This document shows positions 1-7,952 of a stretch of 36,852 nucleotides of DNA, piece by piece. The notes below the pieces were generated by a model. The model had not been told where the DNA came from. It saw only the letters and a list, made by a program, of their open reading frames with translations, and ran no database searches. Made by a program: the position numbers and the translations under genes. Each line of letters opens with the position of its first letter. Position 1 is the first letter of the stretch. Source of the DNA: Methanobacteriota archaeon (lineage in GTDB: Archaea; Thermoplasmatota; Poseidoniia; Poseidoniales; Poseidoniaceae); contig PBET01000033.1 in assembly GCA_002719815.1 (NCBI GenBank), positions 1 to 36,852 of the forward strand, given 5' to 3'.

Positions 1-177
1 GGACGCTTTTTCTTGAAAAATTGGTACGTCTTTCTCTTCCTTTCGATTGGATGGGAACTTCTTGAATTGGTTTTACCTTACGAATTTGCCAAAGAAACCT
101 GGGACAACAAGATCTCAGATGTATTCGTCAATATTGCAGGCTTCTGGCTCGGTAAGCGAACTCGTATTGAATCATAG
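1..177 (+). CDS. C-terminal end of an unidentified membrane protein (partial)
   Basis: Frame 1 is open from the window edge to a TAG at 175-177, giving 58 residues of a protein whose start lies outside the window. The fragment has a hydrophobic helix (YVFLFLSIGWELLELVL), then an acidic loop and a second semi-hydrophobic stretch (DVFVNIAGFWLG). The ending GKRTRIES is basic and probably cytoplasmic. The WELLE motif and the N-x-x-G helix are reminiscent of small VanZ-like integral membrane proteins, but too little is present to name a family. It is absent from the ORF track only because the start is missing. Confidence 0.6.
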   Translation, partial: GRFFLKNWYVFLFLSIGWELLELVLPYEFAKETWDNKISDVFVNIAGFWLGKRTRIES

Positions 178-299
178 GGTAGGCAGTGTACTGGGGGACT
201 GAACACCCATTGTACTCTTCCATAATATCTTGAGGGGGTTCGGATAAGCCCTTGTGATTTCGTGGAAATGATATCTCGGCTGTTGCTAAAGTTGGAGAC

Positions 300-319
300 A
301 AATCTAATTGGTTAGATTT
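300..319. promoter_or_regulatory. Perfect 8-bp inverted repeat just upstream of the small membrane protein gene
   Basis: The arms AAATCTAA and TTAGATTT are separated by TTGG, and the repeat ends 6 nt before the ATG at 326. It could be a DNA operator or an mRNA hairpin next to the start. It also covers the alternative TTG start at 308, which makes the ATG the better choice. No clear Shine-Dalgarno sequence is visible. Confidence 0.45.
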
Positions 320-325
320 CTAGCA

Positions 326-655
326 ATGAACGTGGGAGAAGAACAAGTTGATGAAAATCCACATTCAGGTGGTTTTTGGAAAGGGTTGGGCTTAGCGCTT
401 GCATCATCCTTTCTAGGAACTTTTCTTCTACTTTGGATTACATTGGCAGTAACTCCTACACACCACAGTTTCTTCTGGACAGTGGTTATCATTGCGGGCG
501 CTTTTCCAACTCTAGGAGTATACTTCACCAGAAGATGGGTAAAAGTGAACAAATCAATGGCAAGTGGAGCGCGTGTCGCAGTGATAATTGGACTCATTAT
601 TGCGGTTAGTATAGTGGCATGGTTTATCTCCGTTTTGAATAGTTTAGGAAGTTAG
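326..655 (+). CDS. Small three-helix membrane protein of unknown function
   Basis: The gene encodes 109 residues if it starts at the ATG at 326. The ORF-track start at 308 is a TTG lying inside an inverted repeat. The N-terminus is short, polar and acidic. Three predicted membrane segments follow, around residues 16-39 (LGLALASSFLGTFLLLWITL), 48-66 (FFWTVVIIAGAFPTLGVYF) and 81-103 (VAVIIGLIIAVSIVAWFISV). A basic loop (TRRWVKVNKS) lies between helices 2 and 3, consistent with a cytoplasmic side. I recognise no family and see no catalytic motif. The gene converges on the AI-2E permease with 141 bp between them. Confidence 0.6.
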   Translation: MNVGEEQVDENPHSGGFWKGLGLALASSFLGTFLLLWITLAVTPTHHSFFWTVVIIAGAFPTLGVYFTRRWVKVNKSMASGARVAVIIGLIIAVSIVAWFISVLNSLGS

Positions 656-738
656 AAAACGTTCCAATTAAAATTCAGTCTTTGTTTGGCAAACTGCAGT
701 AAACTCCTCTGTACTCTAACTGTATATGCCTCTCACGG

Positions 739-750
739 TAGGGTACCCTA
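739..750. repeat. 12-bp perfect palindrome between convergent genes
   Basis: TAGGGTACCCTA is a perfect 12-bp palindrome in the 141-bp gap between two convergent genes. It has no loop and no T-run after it, so it does not look like a classical terminator. Function is unknown and it may be chance. Confidence 0.25.
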
Positions 751-796
751 TGATTAAGCCGAGACTACTTCTTTCGTAAATCAAAATAAATCCTGG

Positions 797-1879
797 TTAT
801 TCTTCTTCCACAGTATTTGCCATCATCATTGCAACCGGACGTGTTCTTTCGTTCTCATCGAGAATGAGTCTTGCAATGATGATGATCGGTGTTCCAATGA
901 TTGCTCCAGCTATTCCCCAAACTTGGGAAAAGAGCATGACTGTGAGGAGTAAGACAAAGGGTGAGATGCCAATTTTCGAGCCAGAAAGATTTGGTTCTAC
1001 AAATGATCCAAACACTTGCTGATTTGCAATAAGCAATGCAAGCATGAGTACTGCTGAAAGTGGTTCCAGCATGATGAATCCAATCAGTACTGGAGGAATT
1101 GTGGCAAAGAGTGCACCAAGAATTGGAATGAAGTCAAGTAAGAAACAGAGGATGCCAAACAAAAACCATCCTGGTAAATCAAAACCAATTGGAGAAATAA
1201 TCACCGTCATGACGAGAGCTTGCCCAGCACTGCAGGTCACTTTTGAAACGATGTATGCTGTAATCGACTCAGTGGATTCATGAACGATTCTCTTTGCGCG
1301 GTCAAAGGAATTCGGAAACGCTGCACCAAATCGTTGTGCGATGGTGTGCTCTTCAAGGACAATGAACAACAAGAAGATGAGGACGGTTACCATCGTCGTA
1401 AAGAAGCCACCAAGTGAACCGAGTATGGCGAGAACAAATGTTTCGATGTTGCTTGGTGATGCAAGTCCAGCGAGAAGGTCAGCATCAGAGAATATCGTTT
1501 CAAATCCATAGAGATTCAGATCAGCATACTTCTCCCGTTTTTCTTCAAATGCAGCACTGATTTCTGGAACTTTGTCGATGAATTGTGACAAATTATCGTA
1601 CAAGAAGATCGAGATAAAGTACATACTTGTAACAAAGGTGAGAATCACCGTTCCATAGGATACGAAACGATTTCCAACCTTTCTGTAAATGTATTGTTCA
1701 GGCGGCTTAATGACGAAATAGAGTAGAATTGCTATCGCCAGTGGCATGAGAATTGGCTTAAGGTGGATGAGCGCCAAATACGTCACTAATCCAACGAGCG
1801 CAACGCTTGCAGCTGTTGTTCGTTTTGAATCGATTCCAACTTTCGATAGGCTTTCCATGTGGAGTGTTTTGGTCGTCAT
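797..1879 (-). CDS. AI-2E family (PerM/YdiK-type) membrane permease
   Basis: This 360-residue protein has the length and layout of the AI-2E/PerM exporter family. A hydrophobic pair of helices lies near the N-terminus (residues about 25-60). A third helix follows at about 77-95, then a soluble region around 100-140. A cluster of long helices makes up the C-terminal half, including the PIGFDLPGWFLFGILCFLLD stretch and the family-like FIPILGALFATIPPVLIGF. The substrate is unknown: members have been linked to autoinducer-2 export, Na+/H+ exchange or other small solutes. The start is an ATG at 1877-1879. A pair of overlapping inverted repeats lies directly upstream. The gene sits 98 bp downstream of carB on the same strand, so it may have its own promoter. 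Confidence 0.85.
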   Translation of the reverse strand: MTTKTLHMESLSKVGIDSKRTTAASVALVGLVTYLALIHLKPILMPLAIAILLYFVIKPPEQYIYRKVGNRFVSYGTVILTFVTSMYFISIFLYDNLSQFIDKVPEISAAFEEKREKYADLNLYGFETIFSDADLLAGLASPSNIETFVLAILGSLGGFFTTMVTVLIFLLFIVLEEHTIAQRFGAAFPNSFDRAKRIVHESTESITAYIVSKVTCSAGQALVMTVIISPIGFDLPGWFLFGILCFLLDFIPILGALFATIPPVLIGFIMLEPLSAVLMLALLIANQQVFGSFVEPNLSGSKIGISPFVLLLTVMLFSQVWGIAGAIIGTPIIIIARLILDENERTRPVAMMMANTVEEE

Positions 1880-1886
1880 TCATCTA

Positions 1887-1921
1887 AGGTTTGCTCCGAA
1901 TCAAACCTCAATTGTTTGATT
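1887..1921 (-). promoter_or_regulatory. Two mutually exclusive inverted repeats in the permease leader
   Basis: On the minus strand, AATCAAAC and GTTTGATT (8 bp, 7-nt loop, 1899-1921) can pair. AGGTTTG and CAAACCT (7 bp, 8-nt loop, 1887-1908) can pair as an alternative. They share the central GGTTTGATT segment, so only one stem can form at a time. The nearer stem ends 7 nt before the permease ATG. The same bases can be read as three CAAAC/GTTTG half-sites spaced about one helical turn apart, which would suit a DNA-binding regulator. Confidence 0.4.
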
Positions 1922-1977
1922 TTTCAGAGGTAAAGAAGAATCGAAGGCGTAATTCAGTCGAGGCCTTTACGAAATAA

Positions 1978-4900
1978 TCAGAGGAATTTTGAATCGTAAT
2001 GGACTTCCAATTTCCGAGGGATGATTTCTTTTTCAATCAATGCACGAATTGCTGAGGTTTCCATTCTTGCCCCTCGAATCGTTGTAACAAATGGAATGTT
2101 CAATTCGACTGCAAGTCGCCGCATCATGTTCCCGTCACGAACTGCTCCACCCGAAACGGTTGGGACATTGACAATGAACGAGATGTCACCCCTTCGCATC
2201 AAATCAAGCGCATCAGGATGCTTTCTTTCATTGATTCTATAGACAGTTGTAACCTCAACATTTGAACTTCGTAGAACATCCGCAGTTCCTGGTGTGGCGT
2301 AAAGTGTGAAACCAAGATCGTACAATTCTTCAGCAATTGGAACGAGTCCCTGCTTATCCTCGTCGCGGACGGTGAGATAGACGCCACCTGTACTTGCAAC
2401 AGGGACTTCGGTAGCGAGTCTTGCTTTCAGATAAGCGATATCTGCCGAAGTATCTGAACCATACACCTCTCCAGTCGATTTCATCTCAGGTCCGGGAGCT
2501 GGATCCAATCCTCTCAGTTTGATGAACGGGAATACAGGTGCCTTAACACAGATCTGGCCAGATGTTCGCTTCGGTATGGTTTGTTTTGACAGAGGTATTC
2601 CAATCGTTACATTGGCTGCAATCTTTGCCAAAGGCAGGCCTGAGGATTTCGCAACGAATGGAACGGTACGAGACGATCGTGGATTGACCTCAAGGACATA
2701 GAGATCATCACCCTGAATTGCAAATTGGATATTGAAACATCCTTTAATATTCAGGCCTAAACCAATGGTCCTTGTCTGTTCAGCAACCCGAGTAAGCATT
2801 TCTTCACTAATATTTTGCGCAGGAATGAAACATGTTGAATCACCTGAGTGTATTCCGGCTTCTTCGAGATGTTCCATGATCGCACCGACAAGAACATCTT
2901 CACCGTCACTCGCAGCATCAACATCCAGTTCGGTTGCATGGCCTAGATATTCGTCGACAAGGAGTGGCTTATCTGGTGCAAGGTAGGCTTCCTTGAGGTA
3001 GGCTTCCAGTTGGGTTTGATTGGAGAGAATCTCCATTCCTCGGCCACCAAGGACATAGGACGGACGAATCAAGACAGGGAAGCCGATTTCTTCAACAGCA
3101 TGACGAATGTCGTCTGCAGTTGTTCCTGTTGATCCATTGGGCATGCGTAAGCCGTTCTTCTTTGCAAATGCTTCGAACCGTTCTCGATCGCTTGCCTCAT
3201 CAATACCATCAACGCTGGTTCCAAGAATCTGTACGTTTGCGCCTTTTTCGGACAAGTGTTTGAGACGCTTCTCAATCGGTTGTGCAAGATTGATGGCTGT
3301 CTGTCCTCCGAATTGGAGAAGGATGCCATGCGCTTTTTCTCTTAACAGGATTTCAGAAACACATTCGCTTGTTAGTGGATCGAAGTAAAGTCGGTCGGAG
3401 GTATCGAAATCGGTTGAAACTGTTTCTGGATTGTTGTTGATGAGAACAGCATCCATCCCTGCAGACCGAATAGCCATGACCGCGTGAACACATCCATAAT
3501 CGAATTCAATACCTTGTCCAATTCGAATAGGTCCTGAACCAATGGCGACCATACGTTGCTTGGTACGTTGTTCAAGATTCGGAACGTGATCGATTCCATC
3601 ATCCTGGAATGGTTCATACGTTGAATAGTAATATGGCGTTTTTGCTGCAAATTCAGCAGCACATGAATCGACCATCCTGTAGCGAGGATGAATCTTCAAT
3701 TCATGGCGTCGAAGCATGACATCTTCTTCATTGCAATCTTCTGGTAATGCTTTCCAGCCTGAAGGTTTGAATCCATTGAGTGCATCCGCAATGTACGCAT
3801 CACTAAATCCATGAGATTTGTAGTGGATGATGGTCTTGTAATCAAGTGAGGATGGTCGGATCTTCATGTTCACGAGATTTGATTCCATCTGAGCGATATG
3901 TTCGAAGCGTTGGAGGAACCATCGAGTAATCCGTGTAATTTCGTGAACCTTTTCGATGCTCCAACCACGTCGGAACGCCTCCAGGAGTGCACCCATTCGA
4001 CGATCGGTCGCAATCCGTAGCCAATCGACCAAGACACTGTCTGGGAGTTGCTCATGAGCTCGCTCAGCCATGCCTTCTCCTTCCGATTCATCCGCTCGAG
4101 TTAACGGTCGTGGGTATGGGCAACCCTGTTCAAGTGAAGCCCACGCTTTGAGGAAGGCTTCTTCGAAATTACGGCCAATCGCCATGACTTCACCGGTTGA
4201 TTTCATTGACGTTCCAAGGGTTCTGTCCGCAGTTCGGAATTTATCGAAAGGCCAACGTGGAATTTTCACAACCACATAATCGAGTGTTGGTTCGAATGCT
4301 GCTGTTGTTCCTTCACCCGTGATTGGATTTGGTAACTCATCAAGGGTGTAGCCGACCGCAATCTTTGCTGCCATTCGGGCGATTGGATAACCGGTTGCTT
4401 TCGATGCAAGCGCAGATGATCGACTGACACGAGGATTCACTTCAATGACTCGAATTTCACCAGTGAACTGGTTGAATGCAAATTGTACATTGCATCCTCC
4501 CTTGATGTTCAATTCGCGAATGAGGGCGAGGGCTTTGTCACGCAATGCTTGATGGTCAGCATCGGAAAAGGATTGGAGGGGTGCAACAACGACGGATTCA
4601 CCGGTATGGACGCCCATTGGGTCAATGTTTTCCATCGTACAAACGATGGTAGCATTGTCTGCAGTGTCTCGCATAACCTCGTATTCCAACTCTTGCCAAC
4701 CAAGAATGGACTCTTCAATGAGCACTTGGTTGATCCTTGAATTTCGTAGACCAAGCGTTGCAATTTCGACAAGTTGGCCCATGTCAAATGCAGTCCCTCC
4801 ACCTAGGCCGCCAAGCGTGAATGCAGGTCGAATGAGAATTGGCCAAGAACCGATTTCTTCTGCAGCTTTGATGACTTCTTCCATCGAATTACAAGCGATG

Positions 4901-5340
4901 GCTTGTGAGATTGGCAGGTCGATCGATTCACAGACCTGGTTGAACAATTCACGATCTTCTGCTTTATCGATAGCATCCAAATCTGAACCAATGAGTTCGA
5001 CACCGAGTTTCTCCAACGTACCATCGTGTGACAATTCACTTGCAATGTTGAGAGCTGTTTGACCACCCATTCCAGCAAGAAGAGCATCAGGCTTTTCGAT
5101 TTCAAGGATTTTGCGAACAGTGTCTGGAAGAAGCGGTTCGATGTAAACACGGTCGGCCATTTCCGGGTCATTTTGGATGGTAGCGGGATTGGAATTGACA
5201 AGAATTACTTCGTATCCATCTTCGCGAAGGGCACGCACAGCCTGCGAACCTGAGAAGTCGAATTCAGCGGCTTGACCAATCTTAATTGGACCTGAGCCAA
5301 GGACGAGAATGGTGTTGATATCGTCTCTTCGTGGCATCAT
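1978..5340 (-). CDS. carB: Carbamoyl-phosphate synthase large subunit
   Basis: CarB makes carbamoyl phosphate from bicarbonate, ammonia supplied by CarA, and two ATP, feeding pyrimidine and arginine synthesis. At 1120 residues it is slightly longer than the usual ~1070. The N-terminal half begins LVLGSGPIKIGQAAEFDFSG and holds the first ATP-grasp domain (about 130-340, with RPAFTLGGLGGG). An oligomerisation region follows at about 430-540. The second half repeats the pattern with VAIGSGPIRIGQGIEFDYG and RPSYVLGGRGM. The C-terminal MGS-like regulatory domain contains LYDLGFTLYATPGTADVL. The start ATG at 5338-5340 overlaps the carA stop as ATGA, so the two are translationally coupled. The second codon is also ATG. 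No frameshift is evident. Confidence 0.98.
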   Translation of the reverse strand: MMPRRDDINTILVLGSGPIKIGQAAEFDFSGSQAVRALREDGYEVILVNSNPATIQNDPEMADRVYIEPLLPDTVRKILEIEKPDALLAGMGGQTALNIASELSHDGTLEKLGVELIGSDLDAIDKAEDRELFNQVCESIDLPISQAIACNSMEEVIKAAEEIGSWPILIRPAFTLGGLGGGTAFDMGQLVEIATLGLRNSRINQVLIEESILGWQELEYEVMRDTADNATIVCTMENIDPMGVHTGESVVVAPLQSFSDADHQALRDKALALIRELNIKGGCNVQFAFNQFTGEIRVIEVNPRVSRSSALASKATGYPIARMAAKIAVGYTLDELPNPITGEGTTAAFEPTLDYVVVKIPRWPFDKFRTADRTLGTSMKSTGEVMAIGRNFEEAFLKAWASLEQGCPYPRPLTRADESEGEGMAERAHEQLPDSVLVDWLRIATDRRMGALLEAFRRGWSIEKVHEITRITRWFLQRFEHIAQMESNLVNMKIRPSSLDYKTIIHYKSHGFSDAYIADALNGFKPSGWKALPEDCNEEDVMLRRHELKIHPRYRMVDSCAAEFAAKTPYYYSTYEPFQDDGIDHVPNLEQRTKQRMVAIGSGPIRIGQGIEFDYGCVHAVMAIRSAGMDAVLINNNPETVSTDFDTSDRLYFDPLTSECVSEILLREKAHGILLQFGGQTAINLAQPIEKRLKHLSEKGANVQILGTSVDGIDEASDRERFEAFAKKNGLRMPNGSTGTTADDIRHAVEEIGFPVLIRPSYVLGGRGMEILSNQTQLEAYLKEAYLAPDKPLLVDEYLGHATELDVDAASDGEDVLVGAIMEHLEEAGIHSGDSTCFIPAQNISEEMLTRVAEQTRTIGLGLNIKGCFNIQFAIQGDDLYVLEVNPRSSRTVPFVAKSSGLPLAKIAANVTIGIPLSKQTIPKRTSGQICVKAPVFPFIKLRGLDPAPGPEMKSTGEVYGSDTSADIAYLKARLATEVPVASTGGVYLTVRDEDKQGLVPIAEELYDLGFTLYATPGTADVLRSSNVEVTTVYRINERKHPDALDLMRRGDISFIVNVPTVSGGAVRDGNMMRRLAVELNIPFVTTIRGARMETSAIRALIEKEIIPRKLEVHYDSKFL

Positions 5341-6668
5341 GCATCACCTCGACGATGAGAATCGACCAATTCTCTGAATCGGTCGAACAGTGGTTCTGCA
5401 TCATGTGGTCCTGGGCACGCTTCTGGATGGAACTGAACGGTAAAGCAAGGTCGTCCAAGGACATCAAGGCCCTCGACAGTTTTGTCATTGGCATTGATGT
5501 ATCGAACCTCAACATCGTATCCATGCAGATTTTCACCCTCTGGAGAGGTTGCACCCGAAGGGTGTGCTGCAAGCATTCCGTGTTGAGGGTCAGCGACTGC
5601 AAATCCATGATTTTGTGATGTGATCCAAACACGACGACTCTTCAAATCAACAACGGGTTGATTGGCTCCACGATGCCCGTATCGCATTTTGTAGGTTTTG
5701 AGCCCAGAAGCGAGCCCCATGAGTTGATGGCCGAGACAAATTCCCATAACTGGAAGGCCCATTGAGACGGCTTTTGCAAGCGTGTGTCGAGCATCAGTTG
5801 CCTTTCCTGGATGTGCTGGATCGCCAGGTCCATTTGAACAGAAGAGCGCTTCAATTCCAAAATTCTGAAGGGTTTCAAAACCGATGTCAGGTGGACACCA
5901 TACAACTTCAAATCGTTGGCAGAGGTTGCGTAAAATATTGTACTTAACGCCACAATCCAATGCCCCAATTCGAGGGAGTGGCTCGCCTAAATCATCGGTT
6001 GCACCAGGGTTGAGAATGACAGGTTCGTCGATGGATACCAAGTCGACTAAATCATCGAGTTCTGGCGAAGTCATGGCTTTCAATCGCTTGAGCATCTCTT
6101 GCTCTTTCTCTTTTGGTCCAAAGATGCACAAAACGGTACCAAGTTCACGAACTCGTCGTGTGATGGCTCGTGTATCGATGTTCTCGATTCCGGGCACTCC
6201 ATGCGCTTGGAGAAGTTCAGAAACGGTTCCAATGGAATCTCGATGGTCTGGATCTTGCATTGCATGACGAACGACGACACCTTTAGGCCAGACCGCACGA
6301 GATTCAGATTTCCCTCCATGAATGCCATAATTTCCAATCAATGGATAGGTGAATGTCAGAATTTGACCTGCCCAAGACGGATCTGTCAGAGATTCTTGAT
6401 AGCCCATCATTCCAGTGGTGAAAACCAACTCGCCTTCACCAAATCCTTCTGCTCCAAACAGTGTCCCTTCGAATCGACCTCCATCTGCCAACAAGAGAAT
6501 GCCCTCTCCGCTGGCTCTCTGCGGAAGATTTTGTTTGTTGAGAAGGGCATCAGCAGCATCTGGAAAAACTGGTGGATTCGTGACGCCATGATTATGTCGA
6601 CCCGGGGCAAATCCGGAAGGGCCACCACCGTCCATCGACATCAGCGGTATTCGATATAGGCCATCCAT
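5337..6668 (-). CDS. carA: Carbamoyl-phosphate synthase small (glutaminase) subunit
   Basis: CarA hydrolyses glutamine and channels ammonia to CarB. The CarA-specific N-terminal domain (ILLLADGGRFEGTLFGAEG, TGMMGYQESLTDPS) starts only at about residue 56. The class I glutaminase domain occupies the C-terminal half. It has the nucleophile cysteine in GICLGHQLMGLASG, the NHGFAV segment, and the catalytic His/Glu in FHPEACPGPHD. The 443-residue product exceeds the typical ~370-380 because of a roughly 50-residue Gly/Pro/Asn-rich N-terminal extension. A start at Met12 is possible, but the extension remains. The stop overlaps the carB start by 4 nt, and trm56 lies 36 nt upstream on the same strand, suggesting one transcript. 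Confidence 0.97.
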   Translation of the reverse strand: MDGLYRIPLMSMDGGGPSGFAPGRHNHGVTNPPVFPDAADALLNKQNLPQRASGEGILLLADGGRFEGTLFGAEGFGEGELVFTTGMMGYQESLTDPSWAGQILTFTYPLIGNYGIHGGKSESRAVWPKGVVVRHAMQDPDHRDSIGTVSELLQAHGVPGIENIDTRAITRRVRELGTVLCIFGPKEKEQEMLKRLKAMTSPELDDLVDLVSIDEPVILNPGATDDLGEPLPRIGALDCGVKYNILRNLCQRFEVVWCPPDIGFETLQNFGIEALFCSNGPGDPAHPGKATDARHTLAKAVSMGLPVMGICLGHQLMGLASGLKTYKMRYGHRGANQPVVDLKSRRVWITSQNHGFAVADPQHGMLAAHPSGATSPEGENLHGYDVEVRYINANDKTVEGLDVLGRPCFTVQFHPEACPGPHDAEPLFDRFRELVDSHRRGDA

Positions 6669-6693
6669 AATGCTTGGGGATGGTTTTGGATGG
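6661..6693 (-). promoter_or_regulatory. Tandem CCATCC repeats that could pair with the carA start region
   Basis: On the minus strand, two CCATCC hexamers 4 nt apart precede carA. Each is complementary to the GGATGG that includes part of the start codon and second codon. The arms are only 6 bp, so this is a weak candidate for a start-codon hairpin and may be chance. Confidence 0.2.
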
Positions 6694-6704
6694 AATTCAC
6701 GTAC

Positions 6705-7259
6705 TTATTTCGTATCAGTCACGTCTTTTCCTGTGTTGCTTGGGTTGATGATTAAATCACCGCCATCAAGGACTCTGTCAGCAGAACCCGTTCCATACCA
6801 ACCATCCAAAAACAAAGCCAGAGCAGCGACTTCGGAATGTGGCTGATTTCCGACAGCAAGGTTGTACTGGGCAACTTGAAACACTTCGGATGGAACTTTT
6901 GCACCACCGACGATGACAACAAGTGGGCGATCACGACGGATGGTTGGCGTAACACTTCGATAGGATGCGCCATACATGGTCAAATGCACAGCGATTCCGG
7001 GTGGATTCCCATCGATACCTTCGCGAACGAATTTTCGTAACCATGCCATTGGGCTTTTGACATGTTCAACGAGCATATCGCCTCCAAAACGCTGATTCAC
7101 CGATCCAATGTTTTCAGCAAGTCGCTCATCTTCATCGCCCGAGAATAAGAAACGGTTGGCACCTAATGCGCGAGCTACCAATGCCAGGTGCGTGGTGATT
7201 CTTGGGTCACGACCAAGACGGTAACCAAGTCGAAGGATGATGACATCGTGGTCGGCCAT
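6705..7259 (-). CDS. trm56: tRNA (cytidine(56)-2'-O)-methyltransferase, aTrm56
   Basis: aTrm56 is the archaeal SPOUT-class enzyme that 2'-O-methylates C56 in the T-loop of tRNA using S-adenosylmethionine. The 184-residue sequence matches the family throughout. It begins with LRLGYRLGRDPRITTHLALV, has the central AVHLTMYGASY, and carries the knot signature VVIVGGAKVPSEVFQVAQYN followed by AVGNQPHSEVAALALFLDG. Length is usual for the family, and the ATG at 7257-7259 matches the expected N-terminus. The gene lies 38 nt downstream of the unknown membrane protein and 36 nt upstream of carA. Its presence is a strong archaeal marker. Confidence 0.95.
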   Translation of the reverse strand: MADHDVIILRLGYRLGRDPRITTHLALVARALGANRFLFSGDEDERLAENIGSVNQRFGGDMLVEHVKSPMAWLRKFVREGIDGNPPGIAVHLTMYGASYRSVTPTIRRDRPLVVIVGGAKVPSEVFQVAQYNLAVGNQPHSEVAALALFLDGWYGTGSADRVLDGGDLIINPSNTGKDVTDTK

Positions 7260-7297
7260 GTTGATGCCTCACGTGTTTCCTTCATGAAAGGAAGGTA

Positions 7298-7924
7298 TCA
7301 TTCAATTGGCGATAGTTCCTCAACTTCGCTGGGAGGCGTAAGCACGATGTCTTCGTTTGCTTCAAGGAAACGACGGAGCCAAAGAAGCAGATATGCATCG
7401 ACGATAAGATGGCCTCCATACACCGTTCCAGCGCCTACGAGGGCAAGACGGGCACTTCTCCACAAACCAGTGTTGAGTTCGATTGAATCGGACATCAATG
7501 CTGTGACAACAGGTTCTCCAACATAGAGGAGGACCATGATGATCATGACGCCAGATATCAACGAAGGTACCAGCGAACCCATCTCTCTTCCAAAGTCTCC
7601 GAATGCTGAATGAAGGAAAGCAAGTGCCATCACAGCGAGTGCAACTTGATTAAAATCGAGCGCAAAGAATTTCGAAACACCGATGTCAAGGTCATCTGAG
7701 GATGAGTTGCTGATGAGGAGCCACCAAAACAAAAACGAGACGGTGACGATGCCTGCGCCAAGTTTTGCCCTGCTCGAGAGCATGTTGAAAATCGCAGGTT
7801 TGTCGTAGATATCGAGTCGAAGAGCGACTCGTTCAGCGAGTTCGAGCGATGCTTCGCTGACACCAAGTTCTGCCGTAGATGCGATAGAACCACTCGTTGC
7901 ATGGTTGTCTTCATCGTCCGACAT
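7298..7924 (-). CDS. Unknown four-helix membrane protein
   Basis: I choose the ATG at 7922-7924 (208 residues). The longer ORF-track version, from 8047, would run antisense through the start of folP and reads as non-natural sequence. The N-terminal ~70 residues are acidic and soluble (SDDEDNHATSGS...). Four hydrophobic segments follow: LGAGIVTVSFLFWWLLI, VALAVMALAFLHSAFG, SLISGVMIIMVLLYVGEPVV and VGAGTVYGGHLIVDAYLLLW. The C-terminal tail is acidic. I do not recognise the family. A TATA-like CATAAG lies about 26 nt upstream of the ATG, which would fit a leaderless transcript. It may be co-transcribed with trm56-carAB. Confidence 0.7.
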   Translation of the reverse strand: MSDDEDNHATSGSIASTAELGVSEASLELAERVALRLDIYDKPAIFNMLSSRAKLGAGIVTVSFLFWWLLISNSSSDDLDIGVSKFFALDFNQVALAVMALAFLHSAFGDFGREMGSLVPSLISGVMIIMVLLYVGEPVVTALMSDSIELNTGLWRSARLALVGAGTVYGGHLIVDAYLLLWLRRFLEANEDIVLTPPSEVEELSPIE

Positions 7925-7945
7925 GCAAAACCCTTGAACATGAGG

Positions 7946-7952
7946 CCTTATG
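7946..7952 (-). promoter_or_regulatory. Candidate TATA box for the four-helix membrane protein gene
   Basis: The minus strand reads CATAAGG, centred about 25 nt upstream of the ATG at 7924, the spacing expected for an archaeal leaderless promoter. The same TTATGAAT bases on the plus strand lie about 26 nt before the second in-frame ATG of folP (7977). Confidence 0.35.

Noticed and set aside
187-216. GTACTGGG...CCCATTGTAC as a terminator for the first gene
   Set aside because: The stem needs a 2-nt bulge and is not followed by a T-run.
4625-5062. 145-residue plus-strand ORF
   Set aside because: Antisense to the well-supported carB coding region.
6099-6659. 186-residue plus-strand ORF
   Set aside because: It is entirely antisense to carA, with low-complexity Ser/Cys/Ile composition and no motif. 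It is a shadow frame.
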